Assembly (NCBI GenBank): GCA_017459485.1
Contig: JAFUCW010000478.1
Span: 1-6,310 of the forward strand
Origin: Eggerthellaceae bacterium
GTDB taxonomy: Bacteria; Actinomycetota; Coriobacteriia; Coriobacteriales; Eggerthellaceae
Direction: 5' to 3'
DNA: 6,310 nt
Under the pieces are notes generated by a model, which was not told the origin of the DNA, made no database searches, and worked only from the letters and a program-made list of their open reading frames with translations. Below are positions 1-5,256 of the stretch, one piece after another. Both the position numbers and the translations under genes were made by a program. How positions within the stretch are numbered: the stretch's first letter is position 1; the number at the start of each line of letters is the position of its first letter.

Positions 1-777
1 GAAGCGTGTGAACGTGCGATCGAAGAGCAGGGGACACCCGTTACTTCTGCCCAGTTGGCGCACTTGTTCGGGACCGATCCTGCGCTCACAGACGCATGCC
101 TGCGCGATGCGGCATCGAAAGGTGTCGCGCTCGCCTTGGGGGGTGAAGGCGACTACTACACTACCGAAGCGGGGAAGCAGCGCGCTCTTTCTACGTTGGA
201 GGACGCGCTCAAGAGCTTTCACGATGCTGAGCCTTCCAAGATGGGCCTTCCCAAAGAAGAGCTTCGCCAGCAGATCTTTCCCCGTATGGACGCCGCCTGC
301 TTCGACTATGTGCTCGAGGAAGCCTATAAGGCACAGAAAGCCGCCGAGCATGCTGGGCTGGTGGGGCATCCCTCTTCGCAGGGTGCAGCGCATCAGGCAG
401 AAGCCGACGCGGCCGAAACGGTGGCAAAGCTTCTTGCCAACAGCGGCCTTATGCCGCCAGAGGTAAAGGAACTTGCGGCGCAAGTGGGGCTCGATCAGTC
501 GCTTGTTCGCCGTGCGCTTGCCCGCCTTCGCGACGAAGGGCGTGCGTGGCGCCTCAATACGGAACTGTTCTACGATAGCGGCCAGATCGAAGCGTGCCGA
601 GAGCGCATTCGCCAGCATCTAGCTTCAGGCGGCGATGGAACCATGTCGGGTTTGAAGGAAGTCATGCAAAGCGGAATCAGCCGCAAGTACGCCATGCCCC
701 TGCTCGAAGCCTTCGATGCCGAAGGCTTGACGGTGCGTGAAGGCGACGTTCGCGTTCTCAAAGGCACCAACTCGTAG
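1..777 (+). CDS. selB: Selenocysteine-specific translation elongation factor SelB, C-terminal part (5' truncated by window)
   Basis: SelB is the special elongation factor that carries Sec-tRNA to the ribosome and recognises the SECIS hairpin of selenoprotein mRNAs through its C-terminal winged helices. The frame is open from base 1 to the TAG at 775-777, giving 258 visible residues. That is about the size of the four-winged-helix C-terminal region in known SelB proteins, so the GTPase and EF-Tu-like domains should lie upstream of the window. Winged-helix-like segments can be seen at about visible residues 84-115 (PKEELRQQ onward), 148-193 (MPPEVKELAAQVGLD, then RALARLRDEGRAWRL) and 213-255. 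The last one holds the hallmark SRKYAMPLLEAFD followed by GDVRVL, typical of the SECIS-binding end of SelB. The stop is followed by a strong terminator. The C-terminal signature makes the family clear; only the 5' end is missing. The gene implies that the host makes selenoproteins. Confidence 0.93.
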   Translation, partial: EACERAIEEQGTPVTSAQLAHLFGTDPALTDACLRDAASKGVALALGGEGDYYTTEAGKQRALSTLEDALKSFHDAEPSKMGLPKEELRQQIFPRMDAACFDYVLEEAYKAQKAAEHAGLVGHPSSQGAAHQAEADAAETVAKLLANSGLMPPEVKELAAQVGLDQSLVRRALARLRDEGRAWRLNTELFYDSGQIEACRERIRQHLASGGDGTMSGLKEVMQSGISRKYAMPLLEAFDAEGLTVREGDVRVLKGTNS

Positions 778-896
778 GTGGTCGAAGTGCCAGCGAGGGG
801 CGCTGCCGCGCTCCAGATTCGCGCGAAAGACGCAGGGGGCGGCCTTAGGGTCGAGACCGTAGGCTTGGAACGCGAAGACAGGGCGCGTCAGCGTCT

Positions 897-954
897 TGCA
901 GCGTCGGCCTGTTCCGCCACTTGTAAAACGGCGGAAACAAAGTGCAGCGTCGGC
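897..954 (+). repeat. Direct repeat TGCAGCGTCGGC, two copies, each preceding a hairpin
   Basis: TGCAGCGTCGGC occurs at 897-908 and again at 943-954, 46 bases apart. Each copy is followed two bases later by a stem-loop beginning GTTCCG or GTTTCG. The stretch therefore reads as two tandem units of a 12-base repeat plus a hairpin whose arm sequences have diverged. A shorter CAGCGTC lies just before, at 889-895. Confidence 0.7.
910..939 (+). other. Stem-loop in first tandem unit after selB
   Basis: Bases 912-918 (TTCCGCC) pair with 930-936 (GGCGGAA) around an 11-base loop. Allowing one bulged A extends the stem to 910-918/930-939. It is followed by ACAAAG rather than a T-run, so alone it is not a standard intrinsic terminator. 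It may be a decayed copy of the terminator just downstream. Confidence 0.5.
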
Positions 955-956
955 TC

Positions 957-988
957 GTTTCGTCGTTCGTAGAACGACGAAACTTTTT
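957..988 (+). terminator. Rho-independent terminator of selB
   Basis: A perfect 12-bp stem (957-968 with 972-983) closes on a three-base GTA loop and is followed at once by five T residues (984-988). Orientation and position fit termination of selB transcription. The T-run overlaps the stop codon (987-989) of the convergent regulator gene. On the opposite strand the same hairpin lies directly after that stop but has no T-run, so it would be weak as a terminator in that direction. Confidence 0.9.
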
Positions 989-1907
989 ATTCAGGCCCAA
1001 GCCCAGGCTCGTCTTCTTTGAGTCGCGCACGGTATTCGCTGGGTGTCACACCGCGCTGCTGCTTGAAGATCTTATTGAAGTAGCTGTGGTCGGAAAAGCC
1101 TACTTCGTGGCAAATGTCACCAATGCTGCTATCCGTTTCAGCAAGCATCTTCGCTGCAAGGTTAATGCGCAATCCGTTGACGTAACTGCGGAATGGCGTG
1201 TTGAACTGGTTGGAGAAGATTCGGCTTACGTACGAAGGGTGGACATAGACGTGCTTGGCTACCATGTCGAGTGACATTTCATTGTCGGTGAAATTGTTGA
1301 CCACGAATTCTTGGACCGAGCAGACAATGTCGTCGCCAATATCCGGTTCAAGGCGTGCATCCTCGATATCTTTGTCCATGCTTAATGACCTGAAGACAAG
1401 GTTGTCATCAGTGACCAAGGCGTTGATTACTTTGGCAATGGTCATAATCGAAGAGATGCTGCCTTTGGGCAGGCTGTCCAAATAATCTCTGAGGCTATCG
1501 AGCTCTTTGGCGTCGGCACCGCGCGATAAGAGCCCATGTCGCAAAAGCAGGTCATCGGACTCGGATGTCATGATAGGGCCAATCTGGAGCGCAGCCACGT
1601 ATTTGCCGTTTTCATAGGCGGGAACGATAATGTTGGTCAGCCCGTGGGGGCAGTTGTAGACCGCATATGTTTCATTGCTTGCGCCTTGGGAGATCTGTTC
1701 GCAACGCGAAAAGAAATGGTCGATGTTGCTTACTTTACCAGTAATGCTTTCCATGCGTTTGCAGAAGCAGCCGCTAAGGTGATTAGGGGGAAGCTCAAGA
1801 GAGACTTGGGATTCGGGCCCCACAAGAACACAGTCGTAGCCAAGAACGCTGCTTACGAGGTATGCGCATGCATAGAGACTTTCCACCATCGACAACGATG
1901 AAGGCAT
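987..1907 (-). CDS. PocR-domain, AraC-family transcriptional regulator
   Basis: This 306-residue protein is complete. Residues of about 10-160 resemble the PocR sensory domain, including a Cys-rich stretch (C47, C49, C69) and the segment CPHGLTNIIVPAYENGKYVA (86-105), followed by ALQIGPIMT. Residues of about 210-297 form an AraC-type pair of helix-turn-helices: SLDMVAKHVYVHPSYVSRIF, then IGDICHEVGFSDHSYFNKIF and the usual closing GVTPSEYR. PocR domains are known from the propanediol/cobalamin regulator PocR and occur beside corrinoid methyltransferase genes; the ligand here is unknown. The start at 1907 is backed by AGGA (minus strand, 1916-1913) five bases upstream; Met7 has no such site. 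The gene diverges from the BCCT transporter and converges on selB. Its leader carries a cobalamin riboswitch-like element. I infer that it controls the transporter and methyltransferase genes. Confidence 0.88.
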   Translation of the reverse strand: MPSSLSMVESLYACAYLVSSVLGYDCVLVGPESQVSLELPPNHLSGCFCKRMESITGKVSNIDHFFSRCEQISQGASNETYAVYNCPHGLTNIIVPAYENGKYVAALQIGPIMTSESDDLLLRHGLLSRGADAKELDSLRDYLDSLPKGSISSIMTIAKVINALVTDDNLVFRSLSMDKDIEDARLEPDIGDDIVCSVQEFVVNNFTDNEMSLDMVAKHVYVHPSYVSRIFSNQFNTPFRSYVNGLRINLAAKMLAETDSSIGDICHEVGFSDHSYFNKIFKQQRGVTPSEYRARLKEDEPGLGPE

Positions 1908-1929
1908 AGTTATCCTACCATCCTAGCAT

Positions 1930-1958
1930 GCACGACAACGTCCTCAGACTTCTCGTGC
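1930..1958 (-). promoter_or_regulatory. Possible expression-platform hairpin of the riboswitch
   Basis: On the minus strand, GCACGA (1958-1953) pairs with TCGTGC (1935-1930), with a small inner GTC/GAC stem. It lies between the B12 box and the ribosome binding site and has no T-run, so any switch here would more likely act on translation. A UGGU beside the Shine-Dalgarno (minus, 1920-1917) could pair with GCCA of the L5 loop. That pairing is only four bases and is speculative. Confidence 0.4.
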
Positions 1959-1960
1959 GA

Positions 1961-2057
1961 GTAGCGGCTCGTCTCCCGGCTTGCACACACGTGGCGTGTG
2001 CTTACGGTTGCTGAGAAACAGCTGACGGCTTTCACATCATTCCGTTAGCCGCAACCC
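1961..2057 (-). ncRNA. Cobalamin riboswitch-like aptamer in the regulator's leader
   Basis: Read on the minus strand, the core elements of the cobalamin aptamer occur in the right order. GCGGCT (2052-2047) pairs perfectly with AGCCGC (1969-1964) as the closing helix. Next come GGAAT and GTGAAA; then GCTG-TTTCT-CAGC (2022-2010), a stem-loop like the E. coli btuB element, followed by CCGTAA. After that, GCACAC and GTGTGC enclose a loop containing GCCAC, the expected L5 motif. Finally CAAGCCGGGAGACGAGCC is the B12 box. The element is compact: it lacks the peripheral insertion seen in btuB, and the helix after GGAAT is not a clean match. I judged this by eye; a covariance model would decide it. 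Known family members bind B12 forms and usually repress in cis. Confidence 0.82.
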
Positions 2058-2061
2058 AGTT

Positions 2062-2090
2062 TTTATACCATTGCTTGGTATATATATCAG
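2062..2090 (-). promoter_or_regulatory. Predicted sigma-70-type promoter of the regulator gene
   Basis: On the minus strand, CTGATA (2090-2085) as -35 and TATAAA (2067-2062) as -10 are separated by exactly 17 bases. The predicted start is at about 2055, so the RNA would begin with or next to GGTTGCGGCT, the first strand of the riboswitch closing helix. This agreement supports both calls. An inverted repeat, TATACCA (2064-2070) and TGGTATA (2076-2082), overlaps the -10 box and spacer and could be an operator. Confidence 0.6.
2064..2082. repeat. Inverted repeat TATACCA-5-TGGTATA in the regulator promoter
   Basis: The two seven-base arms are perfect complements separated by TTGCT. The repeat sits across the -10 box and spacer of the predicted regulator promoter, where a bound protein would block RNA polymerase. 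It could be an autoregulatory site or a chance palindrome in AT-rich DNA. Confidence 0.45.
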
Positions 2091-2415
2091 AAACAAAAAT
2101 CATTATCAATAAACGTGATAAGCAAATTTGGTAAATGGTCAAAAGAAGTTAATTATAGTGTGCGCCAAAGAGAATAATTCCGCTTGCTCGTCTAAAAATA
2201 CAACGCATTAGCGAAAAGAGTTTCATAAAACGACTGATTTTTTCTCAATTTGGGGTTAGGAATCTTTTGCGCTTGGGCTCTGTTTACGCTTGATGATGAA
2301 TATATTCCAAAAACATGTCTTAGTTCTAGCGCCCGAATTCCTATCCTGTACGAAGCGGATTAAGTATCGTAAAAAGAGCCCACTTCTGGGCTATCTGACA
2401 GAATAGGGGGACATT
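2091..2415 (+). promoter_or_regulatory. AT-rich leader and promoter region of the BCCT transporter gene
   Basis: This stretch between the regulator promoter and the transporter holds no credible coding frame. It contains block A, GATTTTTTCTCA (2236-2247), extended loosely to 2265 by GGTTAGGAAT, and block B, CGAATTCCTATC (2334-2345). Both recur upstream of the corrinoid-protein gene. The reverse complement of block B resembles the second half of block A (TAGGAAT against ATTCCTA). I could not settle on a convincing -35/-10 pair: TATATT at 2301-2306 is the best -10 but has no well-spaced partner, as expected for an activator-dependent promoter. AGGGGG (2405-2410) lies five bases before the ATG. 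Confidence 0.55.
2377..2392 (-). other. Short hairpin just upstream of the BCCT gene
   Basis: AGCCCA (2377-2382) and TGGGCT (2387-2392) form a perfect 6-bp stem with a CTTC loop. Read on the minus strand it is followed by C and then five T residues (2375-2371), the form of a weak intrinsic terminator for antisense transcription. On the plus strand it would lie in the 5' leader 12 bases before the ribosome binding site. Confidence 0.45.
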
Positions 2416-3996
2416 ATGGCAGACAATTCGAGTCAAGGCAGTCAATCAAAGTTTTGGAACCCGGTGTTCATCATCTCGCTTGCAATCAGTTTGGCGATTA
2501 CGCTTTGGGCGGTGGTGTTCAACGAGAACTTCTCGATGATTTCAAACGAGATTCTCAACTTCCTTGAGGTGAACTTCGGCTGGCTCTACCTGCTTTCCGT
2601 GCTGGCATTCGTTTTTTTCAGCATTGCCATCGCAGCAAGCAAGTACGGCAAGGTCAAGCTTGGTCCAGACGACTCCAAGCCTGAGTACAGCACCATTTCA
2701 TGGTTCGCCATGCTGTTTGGTTGCGGCATGGGCATCGGCCTAATCTTCTGGGGTCTGTCCGAGCCCATCTGCCACTTTGCGGCTCCCATGGCGGGAATCG
2801 ACCCCGGCACCGACGCTGCGGCCATGTTCGCTATGCGCTCCACGTTCATGGACTGGGGCTTCCATGCATGGGCTATCTTCTGCGTCATGGGTCTGGGCCT
2901 TGCCTACGTCGGTTTCCGCAAGAACAAGCCTCAGCTGGTAAGCTCCGTTCTGGAGCCGTTGATCGGCGAAAAGAACGCTAAAGGCTGGCTGGGCAAGCTC
3001 GTCGACATCCTGGCAATCTTTGCTACGGTGTGCGGTATCGTTACCTCCCTTGGCCTGGGAACCATGCAGATTAGTGCTGGTCTTGAGCACATGACGGGCG
3101 GCGCAATTCCCAACACGCTGGTGACCATGATCATAATCGTCGTTGTCATTTCCGTTGTCTATATTGGTACGGCAGTTATCGGCATTGATAAGGGCATCCA
3201 GACGGTCGGCAACATCAATCTGGTTCTTGCGGTGGCCTTGGTCGTGCTCTGCTTCATCCTGGGCCCGTCGGTTGACCAGCTAAACAACCTGGTTGGCGGG
3301 ATGGGCGCGTACTTCCAGAACTTCTTCCAGGATTCGCTTCTGCTTTCCGCCTACGGCGACAACGGCTGGTCTCTTGGCTGGCGTGTGTTCTACTGGGCAT
3401 GGTGGATCGCTTGGGCGCCGTTCGTAGGCATGTTTATCGCCCGTATTTCCCGTGGCCGCACCATTCGCGAATTCGTTGCTGGCGTTATGCTGGTCCCGTC
3501 CATCGTGGCTATTATTTGGTGTGCCGTGCTCGGTTCGATGGGCCTGAGCCTGTGGAGCAACGGGGTCTTTAGCCTCGAGAAGCTGACCGAACTTTCGGCA
3601 ACTCCCGAAGTGGCGCTCTTCGAGACGTTTGCTCAGTATCCACTCGGCATCATCATCTCGATCATTGCAATCGTCCTCGTGTGCACCTTCTTTATCACTT
3701 CTGCTAACTCGGGCACCTTCGCTCTGTCCATGCTTTCGTCTAATGGCGACCAGAACCCATCCAAGACCAAAATGATGTTCTGGGGCCTGGTGCAGTCTGC
3801 GTTGGCAATTGGCATGCTCATGGCGGGTGGCTTGAAGCCGCTGCAAACCATGTCGGTAGGCTCTGCGTTCCCGTTCATGTTCGTACTCATTGCCGTTATG
3901 TTCGCCATACCTAAGGCGCTTGCATCAGAAGGCGCGCAGAAGGGGGCGGATGCCGACAACATTGTCGAGTTGCCTACTCAGGCGCCGCCTGAATAG
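2416..3996 (+). CDS. BCCT-family transporter (betaine/carnitine/choline type)
   Basis: This complete 526-residue inner-membrane carrier has about 12 hydrophobic segments, roughly at 15-36, 55-75, 96-115, 144-166, 195-215, 232-253, 267-285, 322-343, 351-375, 409-430, 453-471 and 478-498. Family marks are GCGMGIGLIFWGLSEP (102-117), the BCCT signature WRVFYWAWWIAWAPFVGMF (322-340) and ITSANSGTF (427-435). By spacing, W147, W152, W329, W330 and W333 match the Trp residues that bind the trimethylammonium group in BetP; F155 stands where BetP has Tyr. The usual TSADS reads TSANS here. The N- and C-terminal tails are short, and the C-tail is acidic, unlike the long osmosensing tail of BetP, which favours nutrient uptake over osmotic control. 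Substrate is not decided by sequence. With the methyltransferase genes downstream, I infer import of a quaternary amine. Confidence 0.93.
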   Translation: MADNSSQGSQSKFWNPVFIISLAISLAITLWAVVFNENFSMISNEILNFLEVNFGWLYLLSVLAFVFFSIAIAASKYGKVKLGPDDSKPEYSTISWFAMLFGCGMGIGLIFWGLSEPICHFAAPMAGIDPGTDAAAMFAMRSTFMDWGFHAWAIFCVMGLGLAYVGFRKNKPQLVSSVLEPLIGEKNAKGWLGKLVDILAIFATVCGIVTSLGLGTMQISAGLEHMTGGAIPNTLVTMIIIVVVISVVYIGTAVIGIDKGIQTVGNINLVLAVALVVLCFILGPSVDQLNNLVGGMGAYFQNFFQDSLLLSAYGDNGWSLGWRVFYWAWWIAWAPFVGMFIARISRGRTIREFVAGVMLVPSIVAIIWCAVLGSMGLSLWSNGVFSLEKLTELSATPEVALFETFAQYPLGIIISIIAIVLVCTFFITSANSGTFALSMLSSNGDQNPSKTKMMFWGLVQSALAIGMLMAGGLKPLQTMSVGSAFPFMFVLIAVMFAIPKALASEGAQKGADADNIVELPTQAPPE

Positions 3997-4073
3997 GGCA
4001 GAGCCGAAGCGCATGAGTCCATGAGCCCTACTCTTGGACTTTGCGCAAACGGCACCTGGCTGTACCAGCTCAC

Positions 4074-4100
4074 TCGCCCGCCGCTCTTGACGGCGGGCGA
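4074..4100 (+). other. Strong GC stem-loop downstream of the BCCT gene
   Basis: A perfect 10-bp stem (4074-4083 with 4091-4100) closes on the loop CTCTTGA. No T-run follows on either strand, so it is not a textbook intrinsic terminator, but it may protect the 3' end of the transporter mRNA or pause polymerase. Confidence 0.6.
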
Positions 4101-4110
4101 ATCTGGAAGC

Positions 4111-4158
4111 AAGAAGACCGCTGGGCGTTTTGCACCCTTTTCGTCCCGCGGTCTTCTT
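4111..4158 (+). other. Long stem-loop with 11-bp perfect stem
   Basis: AAGAAGACCGC (4111-4121) pairs perfectly with GCGGTCTTCTT (4148-4158). Inside the 26-base loop a further GGGCG/CGTCCC stem with a bulge can form. There is no trailing T-run. It is the second of a series of stem-loops after the transporter gene. Confidence 0.6.
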
Positions 4159-4198
4159 CTGCGTCCAGGCATGGCGTCCATCGTGGATGCTGGGTTGC

Positions 4199-4241
4199 CC
4201 CCTTGGGTTGGGCCAAGGGGCGCCGGATTCGAAGGTGCCCC
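4199..4241 (+). other. Two overlapping, mutually exclusive stem-loops
   Basis: CCCCTTGG (4199-4206) pairs with CCAAGGGG (4213-4220). The same GGGG together with CGCC (4217-4224) can instead pair with GGTGCCCC (4234-4241), with one G-U pair. Only one of the two can form at once, an arrangement seen in attenuators, but with no T-run or leader peptide visible this may be coincidence in GC-rich DNA. Confidence 0.4.
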
Positions 4242-4310
4242 ATGAACGGGATTCCTCTATTCCGCAGAGCGTCACCCACAATTTGCGTTGCTAGAAATTT
4301 ATACACAATA

Positions 4311-4505
4311 GATTTTTTCTCAGTTCCAGGTAGGCAATTCTGGCAAAACAACGGAAGGGCTGACAGCGCTCTTTCCAAGCGGACTCGCGTCAGTGTGGCA
4401 TTTAATGCACAGTAAATCGCCAGCTCAGAGGCGAATATCAAAAAATTCATAGCGTTTTGTTGTATCGGAAGCGAAAACAATTTTTCGCAACCGCGAATTC
4501 CTATC
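4311..4505 (+). promoter_or_regulatory. Leader of the corrinoid operon with blocks shared with the BCCT leader
   Basis: GATTTTTTCTCA (4311-4322) is identical to 2236-2247. The similarity continues loosely as NTT, then GGTAGG and AATTCT, up to about 4341. CGAATTCCTATC (4494-4505) is identical to 2334-2345. Order and orientation are kept, but the distance between blocks is 183 bases here and 98 upstream of the transporter. Both positions precede genes of the same proposed pathway, so they are candidate binding sites for the PocR/AraC-type regulator or conserved parts of a leader RNA. Confidence 0.55.
4471..4488 (+). other. AT-rich hairpin next to shared block B
   Basis: GCGAAAA (4471-4477) and TTTTCGC (4482-4488) form a perfect 7-bp stem with a four-base loop, ending five bases before the second shared block. 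It could be a protein-binding palindrome or an RNA hairpin. No equivalent stands at that position in the transporter leader, although GCGAAAAG occurs there at 2211-2218. Confidence 0.4.
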
Positions 4506-4564
4506 AATAGCTTTTATCGCAAGGTAATCTTCGTGGCATGGATAAGGCTGGTCAATCGAGGAAC

Positions 4565-4571
4565 AAGGAGG
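4565..4571 (+). promoter_or_regulatory. Ribosome binding site that fixes the corrinoid-protein start
   Basis: AAGGAGG lies six bases before the ATG at 4578. An in-frame ATG at 4533 would add 15 residues unlike the family and would place this strong site inside the gene, so 4578 is the better start. Confidence 0.85.
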
Positions 4572-4577
4572 TCTTCC

Positions 4578-5216
4578 ATGGCAACAATCGAAGATTTGGC
4601 CCAAGCAGTATTTGACGGTAACACTAGTAAGTCGAAAAAACTCAGTCAAGAGCTAATCGACGACGGCATGGCCCCACTCGACGTCATCAACCAGGGCCTG
4701 GTTGCGGGCATGACCGAGGTTGGCGCTCAATTCAAGGCAGGCACCATGTTCGTGCCCGACATGATGGCAGCGGCCGAGGCTATGACCGCCGGCACCGATG
4801 TTGTCAAGCCCCTCCTGGCTGGCGACGACATGCAGTCTCTGGGCACCGTGTTCATCTGCACGGTCAAGGGCGACCTGCATGACATCGGCAAGAACCTGGT
4901 CGTCATGATGCTCGAGTCTGCTGGCTTTGACGTAATCAACGCTGGCGTCGACATCTCCCCCGAAGACATCGTTGCGGGCGTCAAAGAGCATCATCCCGAC
5001 ATCATTGGCATGTCCGCTCTGCTCACCACCACGATGCTTCACATGAAGGACACCATCGAGCTTCTCAAAGAAGAAGGCCTGCGCGACCAGGTGAAGGTCA
5101 TCATCGGTGGCGCTCCGGTATCCCAGGACTTCGCAGACGAAATTTCCGCGGACGGCTACTCGCCCGACGCCGTGTCTGCTGCAGACCTGGCCAAGTCCCT
5201 TGTTGGTGCTGCGTAA
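4578..5216 (+). CDS. Methyltransferase cognate corrinoid protein (MtbC/MttC/MtgC-like)
   Basis: This small cytoplasmic protein of 212 residues carries a corrinoid cofactor between methyltransferases: it accepts a methyl group on Co(I) from the substrate-specific enzyme and passes it to a second methyltransferase. Residues of about 1-85 form the helical cap domain (EDLAQAVFDGN, then LVAGMTEVGAQF and FVPDMMAAAEAM). Residues of about 90-212 form the Rossmann-like B12-binding domain with KGDLHDIGKNLV, whose H101 is the expected lower axial ligand of cobalt in the DxHxxG motif (D99, H101, G104). SALLTTT (146-152) and IGGAPVS (176-182) match the other B12-site loops. Length is typical for the family. 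It is followed after 40 bases by the methyltransferase gene, so the two are very likely one operon. Family assignment is firm; which amine the system uses is not shown by this protein. Confidence 0.94.
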   Translation: MATIEDLAQAVFDGNTSKSKKLSQELIDDGMAPLDVINQGLVAGMTEVGAQFKAGTMFVPDMMAAAEAMTAGTDVVKPLLAGDDMQSLGTVFICTVKGDLHDIGKNLVVMMLESAGFDVINAGVDISPEDIVAGVKEHHPDIIGMSALLTTTMLHMKDTIELLKEEGLRDQVKVIIGGAPVSQDFADEISADGYSPDAVSAADLAKSLVGAA

Positions 5217-5242
5217 GGCATCGAATAAGTACGTCCGATATT

Positions 5243-5250
5243 AAGGAGGA
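5243..5250 (+). promoter_or_regulatory. Ribosome binding site that fixes a GTG start
   Basis: AAGGAGGA ends six bases before GTG at 5257. The first in-frame ATG lies about 95 codons further on, well inside the conserved domain, so GTG is the start. Confidence 0.85.
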
Positions 5251-5256
5251 ACCAGA

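Larger units (their letters stand above)
778..956. other. selB-araC intergenic spacer, no gene seen
   Basis: This GC-rich stretch lies between the selB stop and its terminator. I looked for a selC tRNA, which sometimes neighbours selB, and found neither an acceptor stem nor a T-arm. A 64-codon GTG frame starts right after the selB stop but has no ribosome binding site, no family resemblance, and runs into the terminator. The only structure seen is the hairpin and direct repeat described separately. Confidence 0.5.
3997..4577. other. Long intergenic region between transporter and corrinoid-protein genes
   Basis: These 581 bases contain no supportable gene; the short frames crossing them lack ribosome binding sites and are full of inverted repeats. 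The first part (to about 4245) is GC-rich and holds a run of strong stem-loops. The second part (about 4260-4510) is AT-rich and resembles the transporter leader, with the two shared blocks at 4311-4322 and 4494-4505. The corrinoid and methyltransferase genes probably have their own promoter here, though I cannot place it. Confidence 0.6.

Noticed and set aside
778..910. A selC (tRNA-Sec) gene next to selB
   Set aside because: No paired acceptor ends, no T-arm and no long variable arm could be found. GGGTCGAGACC at about 848-858 only superficially resembles a T-arm.
778..972. 64-codon GTG frame directly after selB
   Set aside because: It has no ribosome binding site or recognisable domain, and it runs through two hairpins into the selB terminator.
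2250..2272. Sigma-54 promoter in the transporter leader
   Set aside because: The GG and GC pairs are at the wrong distance (10 rather than 12 bases) and the flanking consensus is poor.
3280..3846. 188-codon antisense frame within the transporter gene
   Set aside because: The plus-strand BCCT protein is clearly the real gene; the antisense translation is of low complexity and resembles no family.
4217..4245. tRNA-like 3' end (GGATTCGAAGG followed by GCCCCA)
   Set aside because: It resembles a T-arm and acceptor only at first sight. No matching 5' acceptor strand, D-arm or anticodon arm lies upstream at the right distance.
4021..4415. Overlapping short frames of 74-145 codons on both strands after the transporter
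   Set aside because: They cross strong inverted repeats, have no ribosome binding sites, and their translations resemble no family.
4340..4440. A second cobalamin riboswitch ahead of the corrinoid operon
   Set aside because: Although CTGAC/GTCAG and CGCC/GGCG pairings exist, there is no B12 box and no GTGAAA or GCAAC-type core in order.
4533..4577. Upstream ATG for the corrinoid protein
   Set aside because: AAGGAGG lies downstream of it and is properly spaced for the ATG at 4578; the extra 15 residues do not fit the family N-terminus.
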